Assembly (NCBI RefSeq): GCF_014905115.1
Contig: NZ_CP041235.1
Span: forward strand, 1,178,001-1,242,000
Source of the DNA: Sulfurimonas sediminis
Lineage (GTDB): Bacteria > Campylobacterota > Campylobacteria > Campylobacterales > Sulfurimonadaceae
DNA: 64,000 bases
Direction of reading: 5' to 3'
In this document: one piece after another, positions 9,134 through 16,960 of the stretch
Layout: each line of letters starts with the position of its first letter
Position numbering within the stretch: position 1 is the stretch's first letter
Translations under genes and position numbers: made by a program
The notes under the pieces: model-generated
Told to the model about the DNA's origin: nothing
Databases searched by the model: none
What the model saw: only the letters and a program-made list of their open reading frames with translations

Positions 9134-9410
9134 AATAAAGTATGGACTGTAAAATAACAATAAGAACCTGCAGTGCTATAATGATGATAAGCGGCGCAAA
9201 ATCCAGACCATTCAAATCTGTTCGCATAAATCTTCTTACAAACGCATATGCCGGGCTTGTAACTCTGTGAAGAAACTGCACAACAGGGTTGTATGGATCA
9301 GGATTCACAAAACTCAGCAGTGCCGCAATAATAATCACCCAGATATAGACATTTATAAGCCCTATAAAAATCCCGCCAATCCCCTGTATAATTTCAACTA
9401 ATGCACTCAT
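9132..9410 (-). CDS. YggT family membrane protein
   Basis: 92 residues with two long hydrophobic segments separated by NPDPYNPVVQFLHRVTSPAY, which is the signature loop of the YggT (PF02325) family of small inner-membrane proteins. Its function is poorly defined; relatives are linked to osmotic stress and cell-division-associated gene clusters. The ATG overlaps the stop of the upstream GluRS-like gene (ATGA), so the two are translationally coupled. Its 3' end coincides with one direct repeat of the adjacent MITE-like element. Confidence 0.88.
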   Translation of the reverse strand: MSALVEIIQGIGGIFIGLINVYIWVIIIAALLSFVNPDPYNPVVQFLHRVTSPAYAFVRRFMRTDLNGLDFAPLIIIIALQVLIVILQSILY

Positions 9411-10672
9411 TTGATAATCTCCTTCAGATAGTTTTTCAGATATTTATATATTTTTTCAATATCTGGTCCATACTCAGAATTTGTAAGAAGTATACGCAAC
9501 GGTTTTAAAAAGTTTTCACCTTTGAGCCCTGTTGTATCCATAATATAGTTTTTAAAATCATTATACTCTTCAAAGTAGGGTGCGTTTTTAATCGCTTTTG
9601 TCATTAACTCTAGCTCTTTTTCAAATCCATACACTGCTTCTCTTTTTGCAAAGATAGGAGCAATTTTTTCTTTCAACTCTTTTGTCGTTCCCGCCTCTTC
9701 AAGATAAATGCGTGTAAGTTCTCCTATTTCCGAGTCAGCAAATCCTACATAACGAGATAACTCTGTTGCATCCAGATTTTTTAAATGCTCTTTGTTGATT
9801 TGTGTTAGCCTATCTTGATCAAAACGGACAGGATTATCTGCAAGTTTGTCCAGGTCGAACCATTTTGTTGCTTCTTTGAGTGTAAAAATCTCTTTTGGAG
9901 GATTAGTGCCGATTGATATTAAATAATTTGAAATAGCTTCGGGTAAATATCCTTCCTCTAACAGCTGTTTTACACTGACACCGTTTTCTATACCGTGTAA
10001 GTGGGCATACTCTATCTCTTTGTTATATTGGAGCTGATTTCTTACATGTACCTGTTTTGGTGTATTTTTGAGATATTTTTCATCACAAATAATCATTGAA
10101 ACATCACTCAGCATATCATCCACCGCACAGGCAAAATCATAGGTAGGTGTTTTATCGTGATTCATAATCACAAAACTGTCAACAGTATCAGGCTCAAAAC
10201 TGATTGCACCTTTAAGCCGGTCTTTTACAATGACCGGTGCATCAGGACGTACTATTCTTACGGTAAAAGGAGCTGTGTTATCAATGACCAGTTCAGCAGG
10301 AAGATTTCTGCATGCATCATCATAATGGTACTCTTTTTTCGCTTGTTCTGCCTCACTGCGCTTTTTTTGTAACCATTCATCAGAACAAAAGCAGGAAAAA
10401 GCTTTTTTCTCATGCAAAAGTTGCAAAGCCATAGCCGAATGAAAACGAAGGTTTTGGCTTTGGTGTACTACATGAGAATATTCAATCCCAAAAAGTCCTA
10501 AAATATCCAAGATTTCTTGGTCTTTATTTTGTATAACTTTTTCTTTATCTAAATCTTCTATTCTTACGATAAAGTCTTCATTTTTTTGTTTTGATGCAAT
10601 GTAGTTTAAGAGTGCAATTCTCAAATCATTTATATGCATATCTCCAATAGGGCTGGATGCAAATCTTAGCAT
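9407..10672 (-). CDS. GluRS2-like protein lacking catalytic motifs
   Basis: 421 residues from ATG 10672 (AGGAATATTA before it), shorter than the roughly 439-residue GluRS2 I remember from Helicobacter. Overall the sequence follows class Ib glutamyl-tRNA synthetase: start MLRFASSPIGD, RIEDLDKE, and a conserved C-terminal anticodon-binding half. The catalytic signatures are lost. HIGH/HIGN is HIND (GDMHINDLR); the RGEDH element before NTPKQ is CDEKY; and KMSKR is deleted, with EYAHLHGIENG running directly into VSVKQLLEEGYLPEAI. It is therefore unlikely to activate glutamate. The frame is intact and it overlaps yggT by 4 bp. It may be a degenerating or repurposed GluRS2 made redundant by the neighbouring GlnRS. 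Confidence 0.85.
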   Translation of the reverse strand: MLRFASSPIGDMHINDLRIALLNYIASKQKNEDFIVRIEDLDKEKVIQNKDQEILDILGLFGIEYSHVVHQSQNLRFHSAMALQLLHEKKAFSCFCSDEWLQKKRSEAEQAKKEYHYDDACRNLPAELVIDNTAPFTVRIVRPDAPVIVKDRLKGAISFEPDTVDSFVIMNHDKTPTYDFACAVDDMLSDVSMIICDEKYLKNTPKQVHVRNQLQYNKEIEYAHLHGIENGVSVKQLLEEGYLPEAISNYLISIGTNPPKEIFTLKEATKWFDLDKLADNPVRFDQDRLTQINKEHLKNLDATELSRYVGFADSEIGELTRIYLEEAGTTKELKEKIAPIFAKREAVYGFEKELELMTKAIKNAPYFEEYNDFKNYIMDTTGLKGENFLKPLRILLTNSEYGPDIEKIYKYLKNYLKEIIK

Positions 10673-10781
10673 TAATATTCCTAGATAGTTTTTTTGTAAT
10701 TTTAACAAAGTTTTGATTAATTATAAGCTCTTGTTGGATAAAATACTTCTCACAAGTACCTACAAAAAAGGTTTAGCAATA

Positions 10782-13037
10782 ATGAAGAACAAGAAAAAAG
10801 ATTTTTTACGAACGATAGTTGAAAATGATTTAAAATCAGGCAAATACAAAGAGATAGTAACAAGATTTCCACCTGAACCCAACGGTTTTCCGCATATCGG
10901 ACATGCCAAGTCCATATCTATAAATTTTGGTATTGCCCGTGATTATAACGGTCACTGCAACCTGCGAATGGATGACACCAATCCGACAAAAGAAGATACA
11001 AAGTATGTAGAAGCTCTTGAAGATGCCGTAAGATGGCTTGGATTTGACTGGGGTGAAAATCTGTACTTTACCTCTGATTATTTTTCCCAGATTTATGATT
11101 ATGCGGTGCAGCTTATTAAAATGGGCAAAGCCTACGTTGACAGTCTGAGCGAAGATAAAATTCGTGAATATAGAGGTACTGTTACACAACCTGGAAAGCG
11201 CAGTAAATATGCAAACAGAAGTGTTGAGGAAAATCTCGATCTTTTTGAGAGAATGAAAAAGGGCGAATTTAAAGACGGTGAACATGTTTTACGGGCAAAG
11301 ATAGATATGGGTGCAGCCAATATGAAAATGAGAGACCCGCTGTTATACCGCATAAGACATGCACATCACTTTAGAGCAGGGGATGCGTGGTCAATCTATC
11401 CTATGTATGATTTTGCACACTGTCTGTCTGATTATATAGAAGGTGTCACGCATTCGATTTGTACCTTGGAATTTGAAAACAATCGTGATATTTACGACTG
11501 GGTTTTAGATACACTTGCGCTCAAACCGCCCCGTCCCTATCAGTATGAATTTGCCAGACTCAACATCAACTATACAGTGATGAGTAAAAGAAAACTTTTG
11601 GAACTGGTAGAAGGTGGCTATGTAAACGGCTGGGATGATCCGCGCCTGCCTACGATTGCAGGGTACAGAAGGAGAGGGTACACACCGGAGTCCATTTTAA
11701 ACTTTTGTGAGCAAATCGGTATAGCAAAAGCAAACTCTGTGGTTGATGTTGCACAGCTTGAATTTTCTATACGCGATGACTTAAATACAAAAGTTCCTCG
11801 TGTTATGTGTGTAATGGATCCTTTAAAGGTCACAATTGTAAATTATGAAGGTTCTGAGGAGATTGAGGCACCATACTACCCACATGATGTTCCAAAAGAG
11901 GGTTCAAGAAAGATTCCTTTTTCAAAAGAACTTTATATCGAACGGGCAGACTTTGAAGAGAATCCGCCTAAAGGCTATTTCCGTCTTACCCCCAAACAGC
12001 CTGTAAGACTCAGACATGGCTATATCATTACATGTAAAGAGATTATCAAAGATGCCAATGGAAATATTGTCGAAATAAAAGCACAATATTATCCTGATTC
12101 CAAAAGCGGTACGAAAGATACAAGCGGCATCAAAGTAAAAAGTGCCATTCAGTGGGTGAGTGCGGCAGAGGCAAAAAAAGTCGAGATCCGTCTGTACGAC
12201 AGACTGTTTAAAACTGAAGCGCCGGAGGGAATTGAGGACTTAAATCCAAACTCTTTACAAATCATTAAAAATGCGCTGATTGAACCTGCTGTGATACTTG
12301 AAAAACCGGATGAGCGGTTTCAGTTTGAGAGACAAGGCTATTTTTATACTGATCCGGTTGATTACAGCGATGCGCACCCTGTATTTAACAAAATTGTCGG
12401 ACTGAAAGACTCCTGGGCGAAAAAAGAAAAACCAAAACAGCAGACGACACAGCCGAAAGTCAAACAGGTACAGATAGACGGTGAAATAACACCTATGACA
12501 GAAAAGCAAAAAAAAGTATTTGAAAAATATACAGATACGCTGAAACTCAACAATGAGGTGGCAAATACACTGGCCCGTGATGCCTTTCTCTGTGACTTTT
12601 TTGAAGAGGCACTCTCTACATGTAACGCTCCTGTCACGCTTTCAAACATTGTAGTCAATGAAGTAGCCAGAGTGCTTAAAAATACAGATGCAGAGGCGCT
12701 GAAATTCAGCCCAGTGCATATAGCACAACTGGCAAAAATGATTGAAGAAGATATCATCTCAAGCAAGATTGCCAAACAGGTGTTTGAGGATATGTCAAAG
12801 AGTGGAGAAAACCCGACGCAGATAGTTGAAGCAAAAGGGCTGGTGCAGATCAGTGATCCGGCTCAAATTTTACCTGTTATTGATGAAGTGATTGCAAACA
12901 ATCCTGACAATGTGGCAAAATACAAAGCAGGAAATAATAAGCTGTTTGGGTTCTTTGTAGGACAGGTATTGAAAAAGACAGGTGGCAAAGCAAATCCTAA
13001 AATTGTAAATGAGCTTGTAAAACAAAAATTGATATAA
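10782..13037 (+). CDS. glnS: Glutaminyl-tRNA synthetase fused to a YqeY/GatB-like tail domain
   Basis: 751 residues from ATG 10782, which follows AAAAAAGG; an upstream in-frame ATG at 10713 has no ribosome-binding site. Residues about 1-550 are a standard GlnRS: PPEPNGFPHIGHAK (HIGH), MDDTNPTKE, and VMSKRKL (KMSKS-like) at about 267. After a Lys/Gln/Pro linker (KKEKPKQQTTQPK) comes a C-terminal helical region of about 190 residues matching the YqeY/GatB tail (AQLAKMIEEDIISSKIAKQV, FFVGQVLKKTGGKANPK). The same architecture is known in Deinococcus GlnRS, where the tail aids tRNA-Gln binding. It makes Gln-tRNA directly, bypassing the GatCAB route. Confidence 0.95.
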   Translation: MKNKKKDFLRTIVENDLKSGKYKEIVTRFPPEPNGFPHIGHAKSISINFGIARDYNGHCNLRMDDTNPTKEDTKYVEALEDAVRWLGFDWGENLYFTSDYFSQIYDYAVQLIKMGKAYVDSLSEDKIREYRGTVTQPGKRSKYANRSVEENLDLFERMKKGEFKDGEHVLRAKIDMGAANMKMRDPLLYRIRHAHHFRAGDAWSIYPMYDFAHCLSDYIEGVTHSICTLEFENNRDIYDWVLDTLALKPPRPYQYEFARLNINYTVMSKRKLLELVEGGYVNGWDDPRLPTIAGYRRRGYTPESILNFCEQIGIAKANSVVDVAQLEFSIRDDLNTKVPRVMCVMDPLKVTIVNYEGSEEIEAPYYPHDVPKEGSRKIPFSKELYIERADFEENPPKGYFRLTPKQPVRLRHGYIITCKEIIKDANGNIVEIKAQYYPDSKSGTKDTSGIKVKSAIQWVSAAEAKKVEIRLYDRLFKTEAPEGIEDLNPNSLQIIKNALIEPAVILEKPDERFQFERQGYFYTDPVDYSDAHPVFNKIVGLKDSWAKKEKPKQQTTQPKVKQVQIDGEITPMTEKQKKVFEKYTDTLKLNNEVANTLARDAFLCDFFEEALSTCNAPVTLSNIVVNEVARVLKNTDAEALKFSPVHIAQLAKMIEEDIISSKIAKQVFEDMSKSGENPTQIVEAKGLVQISDPAQILPVIDEVIANNPDNVAKYKAGNNKLFGFFVGQVLKKTGGKANPKIVNELVKQKLI

Positions 13038-13040
13038 AAC

Positions 13041-13121
13041 GCATAAGTTAAGAAAATTAATGCTTTCTCGGAATGTGGACTGCAGTCCGCATTCCGAAAA
13101 AGCTGCTAACTTAATGGCATT
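13041..13121. repeat. Degenerate copy of the MITE-like element
   Basis: Shares TAAGTTAAGAAAATTAATGC and the right end TAACTTAATGGCATT with the element at 8990-9119, plus the same central hairpin type (GGACTGCAGTCC). The left terminal repeat is truncated and the middle is shorter. It lies between glnS and tRNA-Glu and probably folds as a transcript-end hairpin (CGGAATGTGGAC with its complement). Confidence 0.6.
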
Positions 13122-13204
13122 GTGGTTTTTGAATGTGTGAGTGGATTATTTCGCTTGACAGTTTTATAAATGATATTTTATGATTGTTAAAAAGGAAGAA
13201 AAAT

Positions 13205-13279
13205 TGGTGACCCCGAGGAGAATCGAACTCCTGTAACATGGATGAAAACCATGGATCCTAACCGCTAGACGACGGGGCC
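13205..13279 (-). tRNA. tRNA-Glu(TTC)
   Basis: 75 nt including an encoded CCA. Read on the minus strand it begins GGCCCCGTCGTCTAGCGG and ends GGGGTCACCA. The acceptor stem pairs, the D-loop has AGCGGTTAGG, the anticodon loop is TTTTCAT (anticodon TTC) and the T-arm is GGAGTTCGATTCTCC. It stands alone between glnS and a response-regulator gene. Confidence 0.97.
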
Positions 13280-13357
13280 AACATGCTCAACTTTTGTTGA
13301 GCCGAAATTATATAGACAATATCCTTAAAAAAAGATAAAATCTATATATTCCGTTAA

Positions 13358-13903
13358 TTATTCATAAAAGCTACGAAGTGCTCTGATAATGACAGCATTT
13401 TTAGAAATACTTTCTGCTTTTGCATTCTCATTTACAGTTTCGTATAAATCCAAAGGAAGAGAGATTGAAAATGTTTTTGTCTCTACTTTTTTCTTTTTAG
13501 CCACCATAGAAACAACATTACCTAAAAGCTCTATAATTTTTTTCGTGTCAATAGGCTTTTGAATAAAACTGTTTACACCTACTTCAATTGATGCAGAAAT
13601 TTTTTCCATATCATTACTTGCAGAGATCACTATGATGATTTGACTTGGATTGATTTCACGAATTTTACGAGAAAGTTCTATCCCGTCCATTCCTTCCATA
13701 ATAATGTCAACAAAAACTACATCCGGTTTCATCTGCTCATATACTTTTAATGCCGTATCACCGTCAAAACATGATTCTACTTTTGCAAAAAAGTTTTTAA
13801 ACGTAGAACTGAGAAGTTCGTTCGTTACTTTTTCATCTTCTACAACCATCGCTGTAAGTTTTTTTGTCTGTTCTGTTAATTGAATTAAATCTAAATTACC
13901 CAT
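13358..13903 (-). CDS. Response regulator with C-terminal ribbon-helix-helix domain
   Basis: 181 residues. Residues about 15-130 form a CheY-like receiver: VVEDEK, phospho-acceptor Asp in VFVDIIMEG, Ser in VISAS and Lys in FIQKPID. After a basic linker (VAKKKKVETK) residues about 141-181 read FSISLPLDLYETVNENAKA and then SISKNAVIIRALRSFYE, the strand-helix-helix pattern of Arc/CopG/MetJ-type DNA-binding dimers. A receiver with an RHH output is uncommon compared with winged-helix or NtrC outputs. It probably binds DNA in a phosphorylation-dependent way. No partner kinase is seen. Confidence 0.85.
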   Translation of the reverse strand: MGNLDLIQLTEQTKKLTAMVVEDEKVTNELLSSTFKNFFAKVESCFDGDTALKVYEQMKPDVVFVDIIMEGMDGIELSRKIREINPSQIIIVISASNDMEKISASIEVGVNSFIQKPIDTKKIIELLGNVVSMVAKKKKVETKTFSISLPLDLYETVNENAKAESISKNAVIIRALRSFYE

Positions 13904-13977
13904 TGTTTTTTCCTATATTTTAATTTGTTATATTATACACTACAAATGGTTAATAACGCTAACATTTATCAACAAAT

Positions 13978-14184
13978 TCAAGAATTTGTCTTAAATTGCT
14001 CAAGCCACTCTGTATCAGAAACACTGTTTTTCTCTTTTTGTGTCAACAAAGCATCAATTGTATCTATAAGTGTTTTTTCATCCATAAATTGTAATAAATC
14101 AGGATTAATAGAAGTAGGGCGTATGCCGTCATAGCTGTTGAGAAGGTTTTGTATATCTTTAATAAGTTGTTCTTTTCTTTCCAT
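13978..14184 (-). CDS. Small conserved-looking protein, unknown function
   Basis: 68 residues from ATG 14184, which has AGGA 12 bases upstream; a longer reading from 14244 adds a basic, unconvincing N-terminus. The sequence is helical and charged (ERKEQLIKDIQNLLNSYDG, DEKTLIDTIDALLTQKE). No recognised domain. It lies downstream of rnpB on the same strand, after the rnpB terminator, and upstream of the receiver-RHH gene, with which it may be cotranscribed. Confidence 0.5.
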   Translation of the reverse strand: MERKEQLIKDIQNLLNSYDGIRPTSINPDLLQFMDEKTLIDTIDALLTQKEKNSVSDTEWLEQFKTNS

Positions 14185-14293
14185 TGTGTATCTGTTCCTG
14201 GAGTTTATTCGCGTGTTTGTTCTCTGTAGAGTCTTTGAAATCATTCATATTAAACAATATGTATATTGGTTAACATAATGTAAATTCTCTTGA

Positions 14294-14323
14294 AAAACCA
14301 TCTACTCTACTTGAGAGTGGTTT
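14294..14323 (-). terminator. Intrinsic terminator of rnpB
   Basis: Just after the RNase P RNA 3' end, the minus strand reads AAAACCACTCTCAAGTAGAG followed by TAGATGGTTTTTC: an imperfect hairpin (AAAACCA/TGGTTTT, CTCT/AGAG) with a terminal T run. Confidence 0.6.
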
Positions 14324-14646
14324 TCAGGCATAAGATAAGCCGAGTTTTGTAGTGATAGCATTAATCTACTGCACATCTTGCGTTGTGCCTCTAGCGAAAC
14401 AATAGCATTGTAAGACGCTAACCATTTGTTTCTTGCTGCCATGTTGGGTTTACAAGCTCTCTATATTGCTATAAAGACTGGTGGTCTCTTACACCACCTT
14501 TTCACCTTTACTACCAAAAGGTAGAAGTTTGTTTTCTGTTGCACTTTCCCTCGTATTGCTACGGCCATTAGTTAAATGGAACACTGTCTTACAGCAGCTC
14601 GGACTTTCCTCTTGAATACAGGTTCAAGTTACTATCTCTTATGCCT
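14322..14646 (-). ncRNA. rnpB: RNase P RNA (M1), bacterial type A
   Basis: The minus strand contains the universally conserved GAGGAAAGTCCGAGCT (P4 5' side) near the 5' end, and near the 3' end AACTCGGCTTATCTTATGCC. The 5' CAGGCATAAG pairs with the 3' CTTATGCCTG as helix P1. The length of about 325 nt suits a compact epsilonproteobacterial type A RNA. It processes pre-tRNA 5' ends. A -10 box TATAAT sits at 14653-14658, giving a start near 14646. The ends are estimated from P1 pairing. Confidence 0.93.
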
Positions 14647-14652
14647 GATGGA

Positions 14653-14658
14653 ATTATA
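14653..14658 (-). promoter_or_regulatory. -10 box of rnpB
   Basis: TGTATAAT on the minus strand, 7 bases before the predicted rnpB 5' end. The first tetR operator (14689-14700) sits just upstream of where the -35 box would be. Confidence 0.6.
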
Positions 14659-14688
14659 CATAAAAATTCTAAACAAAGATTGGAACAT

Positions 14689-14796
14689 GAACATCTGTTC
14701 TTAGCTACATGAAGCAATAAGAACAATTGTTCACTTATGTTTAAGAAGATATTAACAACTGTTCATATATAATTACATATACAAGAACAATTGTTC
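14689..14796. promoter_or_regulatory. Four-site TetR operator array, 32-bp spacing
   Basis: Palindrome GAACAATTGTTC occurs exactly at 14721-14732 and 14785-14796, with degenerate copies GAACATCTGTTC at 14689-14700 and TAACAACTGTTC at 14753-14764. All four start 32 bp apart (three helical turns), so they face the same side of the DNA. The array fills the gap between rnpB and the divergent tetR gene and ends 25 bp before the tetR start codon. It is very probably the autoregulatory operator. Confidence 0.8.
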
Positions 14797-14821
14797 ACTT
14801 TTAAAAGAAAAGGAGCTTTAA

Positions 14822-15439
14822 ATGCCTGAAAACAGGGATATAAAGAAAAAAAACACAACAAAAGAGAAAATTCTTACAGCCGCAACCGCCCTCTTTTCGC
14901 ACTACGGATACAAAGGAGCCAGTGTGCGTAAAATTGCTGCTGAAGTTGGAATAAGAGAGAGTGCTTTATACAATCATTACAAAAACAAGGAGGAAATATT
15001 TCTTGAAGTTGCTAAAAATATTTTCTCTTCGCCCTTCTCTTTTTCAGAAGACGAAGTAAAAGAATTGGCATTTCGGGGAAAACCGTTTTTGCAAAAATAT
15101 ACAATGCAGTACAAAATGCTGACATTTGACAGGAAGAATGAAAACATGTTCAGGCTGCTCATGATTGAGCTTATGCAGAACAAAAGCCTCAGAGAACAGT
15201 TTATGAGCCAATATCATGATAAAAATATTGCCTTGCTTTCAGAAGGCTTTTTCATTATGATGCAAAATTCTTTAATTCGCTCTTGCGATCCAATGCTTAT
15301 TGCTTATGAATTTATCAGCACCCTCTTTTATATCAGACTCCAGGTTACATTATTGAGGTTTGATGCCTATTCGACAAATTCGCTTGCGACACAATTTGAA
15401 AAACATGTAGATTTTTTTTGGGAAAGCATTAAAATATGA
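14822..15439 (+). CDS. TetR/AcrR family transcriptional regulator
   Basis: 205 residues. The N-terminal DNA-binding domain is clear: KEKILTAATALFSHYGYKGA, then VRKIAAEVGIRESALYNHYK and NKEEIFLEV. The C-terminal domain (about 65-205) is helical and of unknown ligand. Ribosome-binding site AAAGGAG lies 8 bases before ATG. Four spaced palindromes occupy the region just upstream, so it should repress itself. No efflux or metabolic target gene lies downstream on the same strand; the convergent neighbour is oorC. The ligand and other targets are unknown. Confidence 0.92.
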   Translation: MPENRDIKKKNTTKEKILTAATALFSHYGYKGASVRKIAAEVGIRESALYNHYKNKEEIFLEVAKNIFSSPFSFSEDEVKELAFRGKPFLQKYTMQYKMLTFDRKNENMFRLLMIELMQNKSLREQFMSQYHDKNIALLSEGFFIMMQNSLIRSCDPMLIAYEFISTLFYIRLQVTLLRFDAYSTNSLATQFEKHVDFFWESIKI

Positions 15440-15485
15440 TATTATAGAATATTAGATACTAATTAATATTAAACTCTTGTTTTAA

Positions 15486-15518
15486 AAAAAAGCAGCTCCT
15501 GAAAAGAACTGCTTTTTT
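15486..15518. terminator. Bidirectional terminator between tetR and oorC
   Basis: AAAAAAAAGCAGCTCCTGAA followed by AAGAACTGCTTTTTT forms a hairpin (AAAGCAG/CTGCTTT) flanked by A and T runs, suited to ending both convergent units. Confidence 0.75.
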
Positions 15519-15537
15519 ATATGCTAAAGGTTGAAAG

Positions 15538-16095
15538 TTATTTTGTTCCCATCGCATCTAAAGCATAGGCTTTTCCAAGCGCGTATGCTTTTTTGTTTGC
15601 CTCATGAACTTTTGGCGGAACTTTTGAAAGCATTATTTCTATCAAAGATTCTTCCGGAAGTACACCAGTCATCGTATTTGTAATCGCAAGAGCAACAACA
15701 GATTGAGTAATAACATTACCAACCTCTTCTTTTGCTATTGTAATAATAGGAATTTCGATAATTTCCCATAATTTTCTATCTTCATCAGTTGGATGAACTA
15801 GATTTGGATCAATTACGATTTTATTTCCAGGTCTTACACCACTTTTAAATTGGTGGAAAGAAACATCAGCAACAGAAAGCATGAAATCAATCTCACCTTC
15901 ATTTGCATATGGATAACGAATCTCTTCATCATCAAGTGTAATATCAACAACAGTTGCACCACCACGAACTTGAGAAGTATAAGTAGCAGTTTTTAGGCCA
16001 AATCCGCCATTCTTAATTTTACAAGCAGCCATAATTTCACCGGCAAGAAGGACACCTTGTCCACCAACACCAGTAAATCTTAAAGTATGTCTCAT
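15538..16095 (-). CDS. oorC: 2-oxoglutarate:acceptor oxidoreductase, gamma subunit
   Basis: 185 residues of the pyruvate/ketoisovalerate ferredoxin oxidoreductase gamma family: RFTGVGGQGVLLAGEIMA at the N-terminus, TYTSQVRGGATVVDI and MLSVADVSFHQF. Last gene of oorDABC. The four-subunit enzyme converts 2-oxoglutarate, CoA and oxidised ferredoxin/flavodoxin to succinyl-CoA and CO2, and runs in reverse during the reductive TCA cycle. The gap to oorB is 10 bp. The operon ends with the hairpin at 15486-15518. Confidence 0.95.
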   Translation of the reverse strand: MRHTLRFTGVGGQGVLLAGEIMAACKIKNGGFGLKTATYTSQVRGGATVVDITLDDEEIRYPYANEGEIDFMLSVADVSFHQFKSGVRPGNKIVIDPNLVHPTDEDRKLWEIIEIPIITIAKEEVGNVITQSVVALAITNTMTGVLPEESLIEIMLSKVPPKVHEANKKAYALGKAYALDAMGTK

Positions 16096-16105
16096 CTATA
16101 ACCCC

Positions 16106-16960
16106 TTATATTTTTTTCTCAAAATCATCTTGAGTGATTTTAGGACGTTGCCCTTGTGCAGCTTTTTGAATCTCTGCATACATGTCACAATACTCTTCCT
16201 GCTCAACTTCTCTCAATACACCAGTCGGGAAAATATTCAACTGCTCTTCTTCAGAAAGCGCTTCCCATTTTTTCAACGGAAGTGTAATATCATCGATCCA
16301 TTTGAGGTTGTCCATTGCAGAAACCATTTTGTTTTTACGACCAAGGTTAATATGACAGTTGGAAAAGATATCCATAAATGAGAAACCTTTGTGAGAAAAA
16401 CCCTTTACAAGAATCTTTTCAAGTTTTTTAGGATCTGTCATAGATTCACGGGCAACAAAAGATGCCCCTGCCCCGATTGCCAGTTTACAGGCATCAAAAG
16501 TTGGGTCAATATTACCGTTCTTTTGAGAAACAGTCCACATTCCGCGAGGAGTTGTCGGAGAAGTCTGTGAATTTGTAAGACCATAAATAAAGTTGTTAAT
16601 CAGAATAAAATTCAAATCAATATTTCTTCTACAGCCATGAATAGTGTGGTTTCCTCCGATTGCAAGTCCGTCACCGTCACCTGCAACAACGATTACATGT
16701 GCATGCGGTTTAGCAAGTTTGATACCGGTAGCATATGCAACAGTACGACCATGTGTTGTGTGAACAGTATTACAGTCGATATATGAAGAAAAACGACCAG
16801 AACACCCTATTCCAGATACGATACAAACATCTTTCATATCCCATCCCATTTTTTCAATTGCACGAATAGTTGCTTTTAAAATAACACCATCACCACAACC
16901 CCAACACCACAGTGTCGGCATTTTGTTTACACGTAAATATTTATCATAATTAAATGCCAT
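16106..16960 (-). CDS. oorB: 2-oxoglutarate:acceptor oxidoreductase, beta subunit (TPP-binding)
   Basis: 284 residues. The thiamine pyrophosphate and FeS-associated features of the beta subunit are visible: LWCWGCGDGVILKA with cysteines at the start, VSGIGCSGRF, THGRTVAYATGIKLA, and the TPP motif VVAGDGDGLAIGGNH...NFILINNFIYGLT. It shares one base with the oorA stop, so it is translationally coupled. It binds TPP and forms the catalytic centre with OorA. Confidence 0.96.
   Translation of the reverse strand: MAFNYDKYLRVNKMPTLWCWGCGDGVILKATIRAIEKMGWDMKDVCIVSGIGCSGRFSSYIDCNTVHTTHGRTVAYATGIKLAKPHAHVIVVAGDGDGLAIGGNHTIHGCRRNIDLNFILINNFIYGLTNSQTSPTTPRGMWTVSQKNGNIDPTFDACKLAIGAGASFVARESMTDPKKLEKILVKGFSHKGFSFMDIFSNCHINLGRKNKMVSAMDNLKWIDDITLPLKKWEALSEEEQLNIFPTGVLREVEQEEYCDMYAEIQKAAQGQRPKITQDDFEKKI

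Noticed and set aside
8966-9160. 64-residue ORF on the minus strand
   Set aside because: It lies in the MITE-like element and translates repeat sequence; no ribosome site and no protein-like composition.
10713-10781. N-terminal extension of glnS from ATG 10713
   Set aside because: No ribosome-binding site and poor sequence; ATG 10782 with AAAAAAGG fits other GlnRS starts.
13978-14244. 88-residue version of the small gene after rnpB
   Set aside because: The N-terminal extension is low-complexity and basic with no ribosome site; ATG 14184 is preferred.
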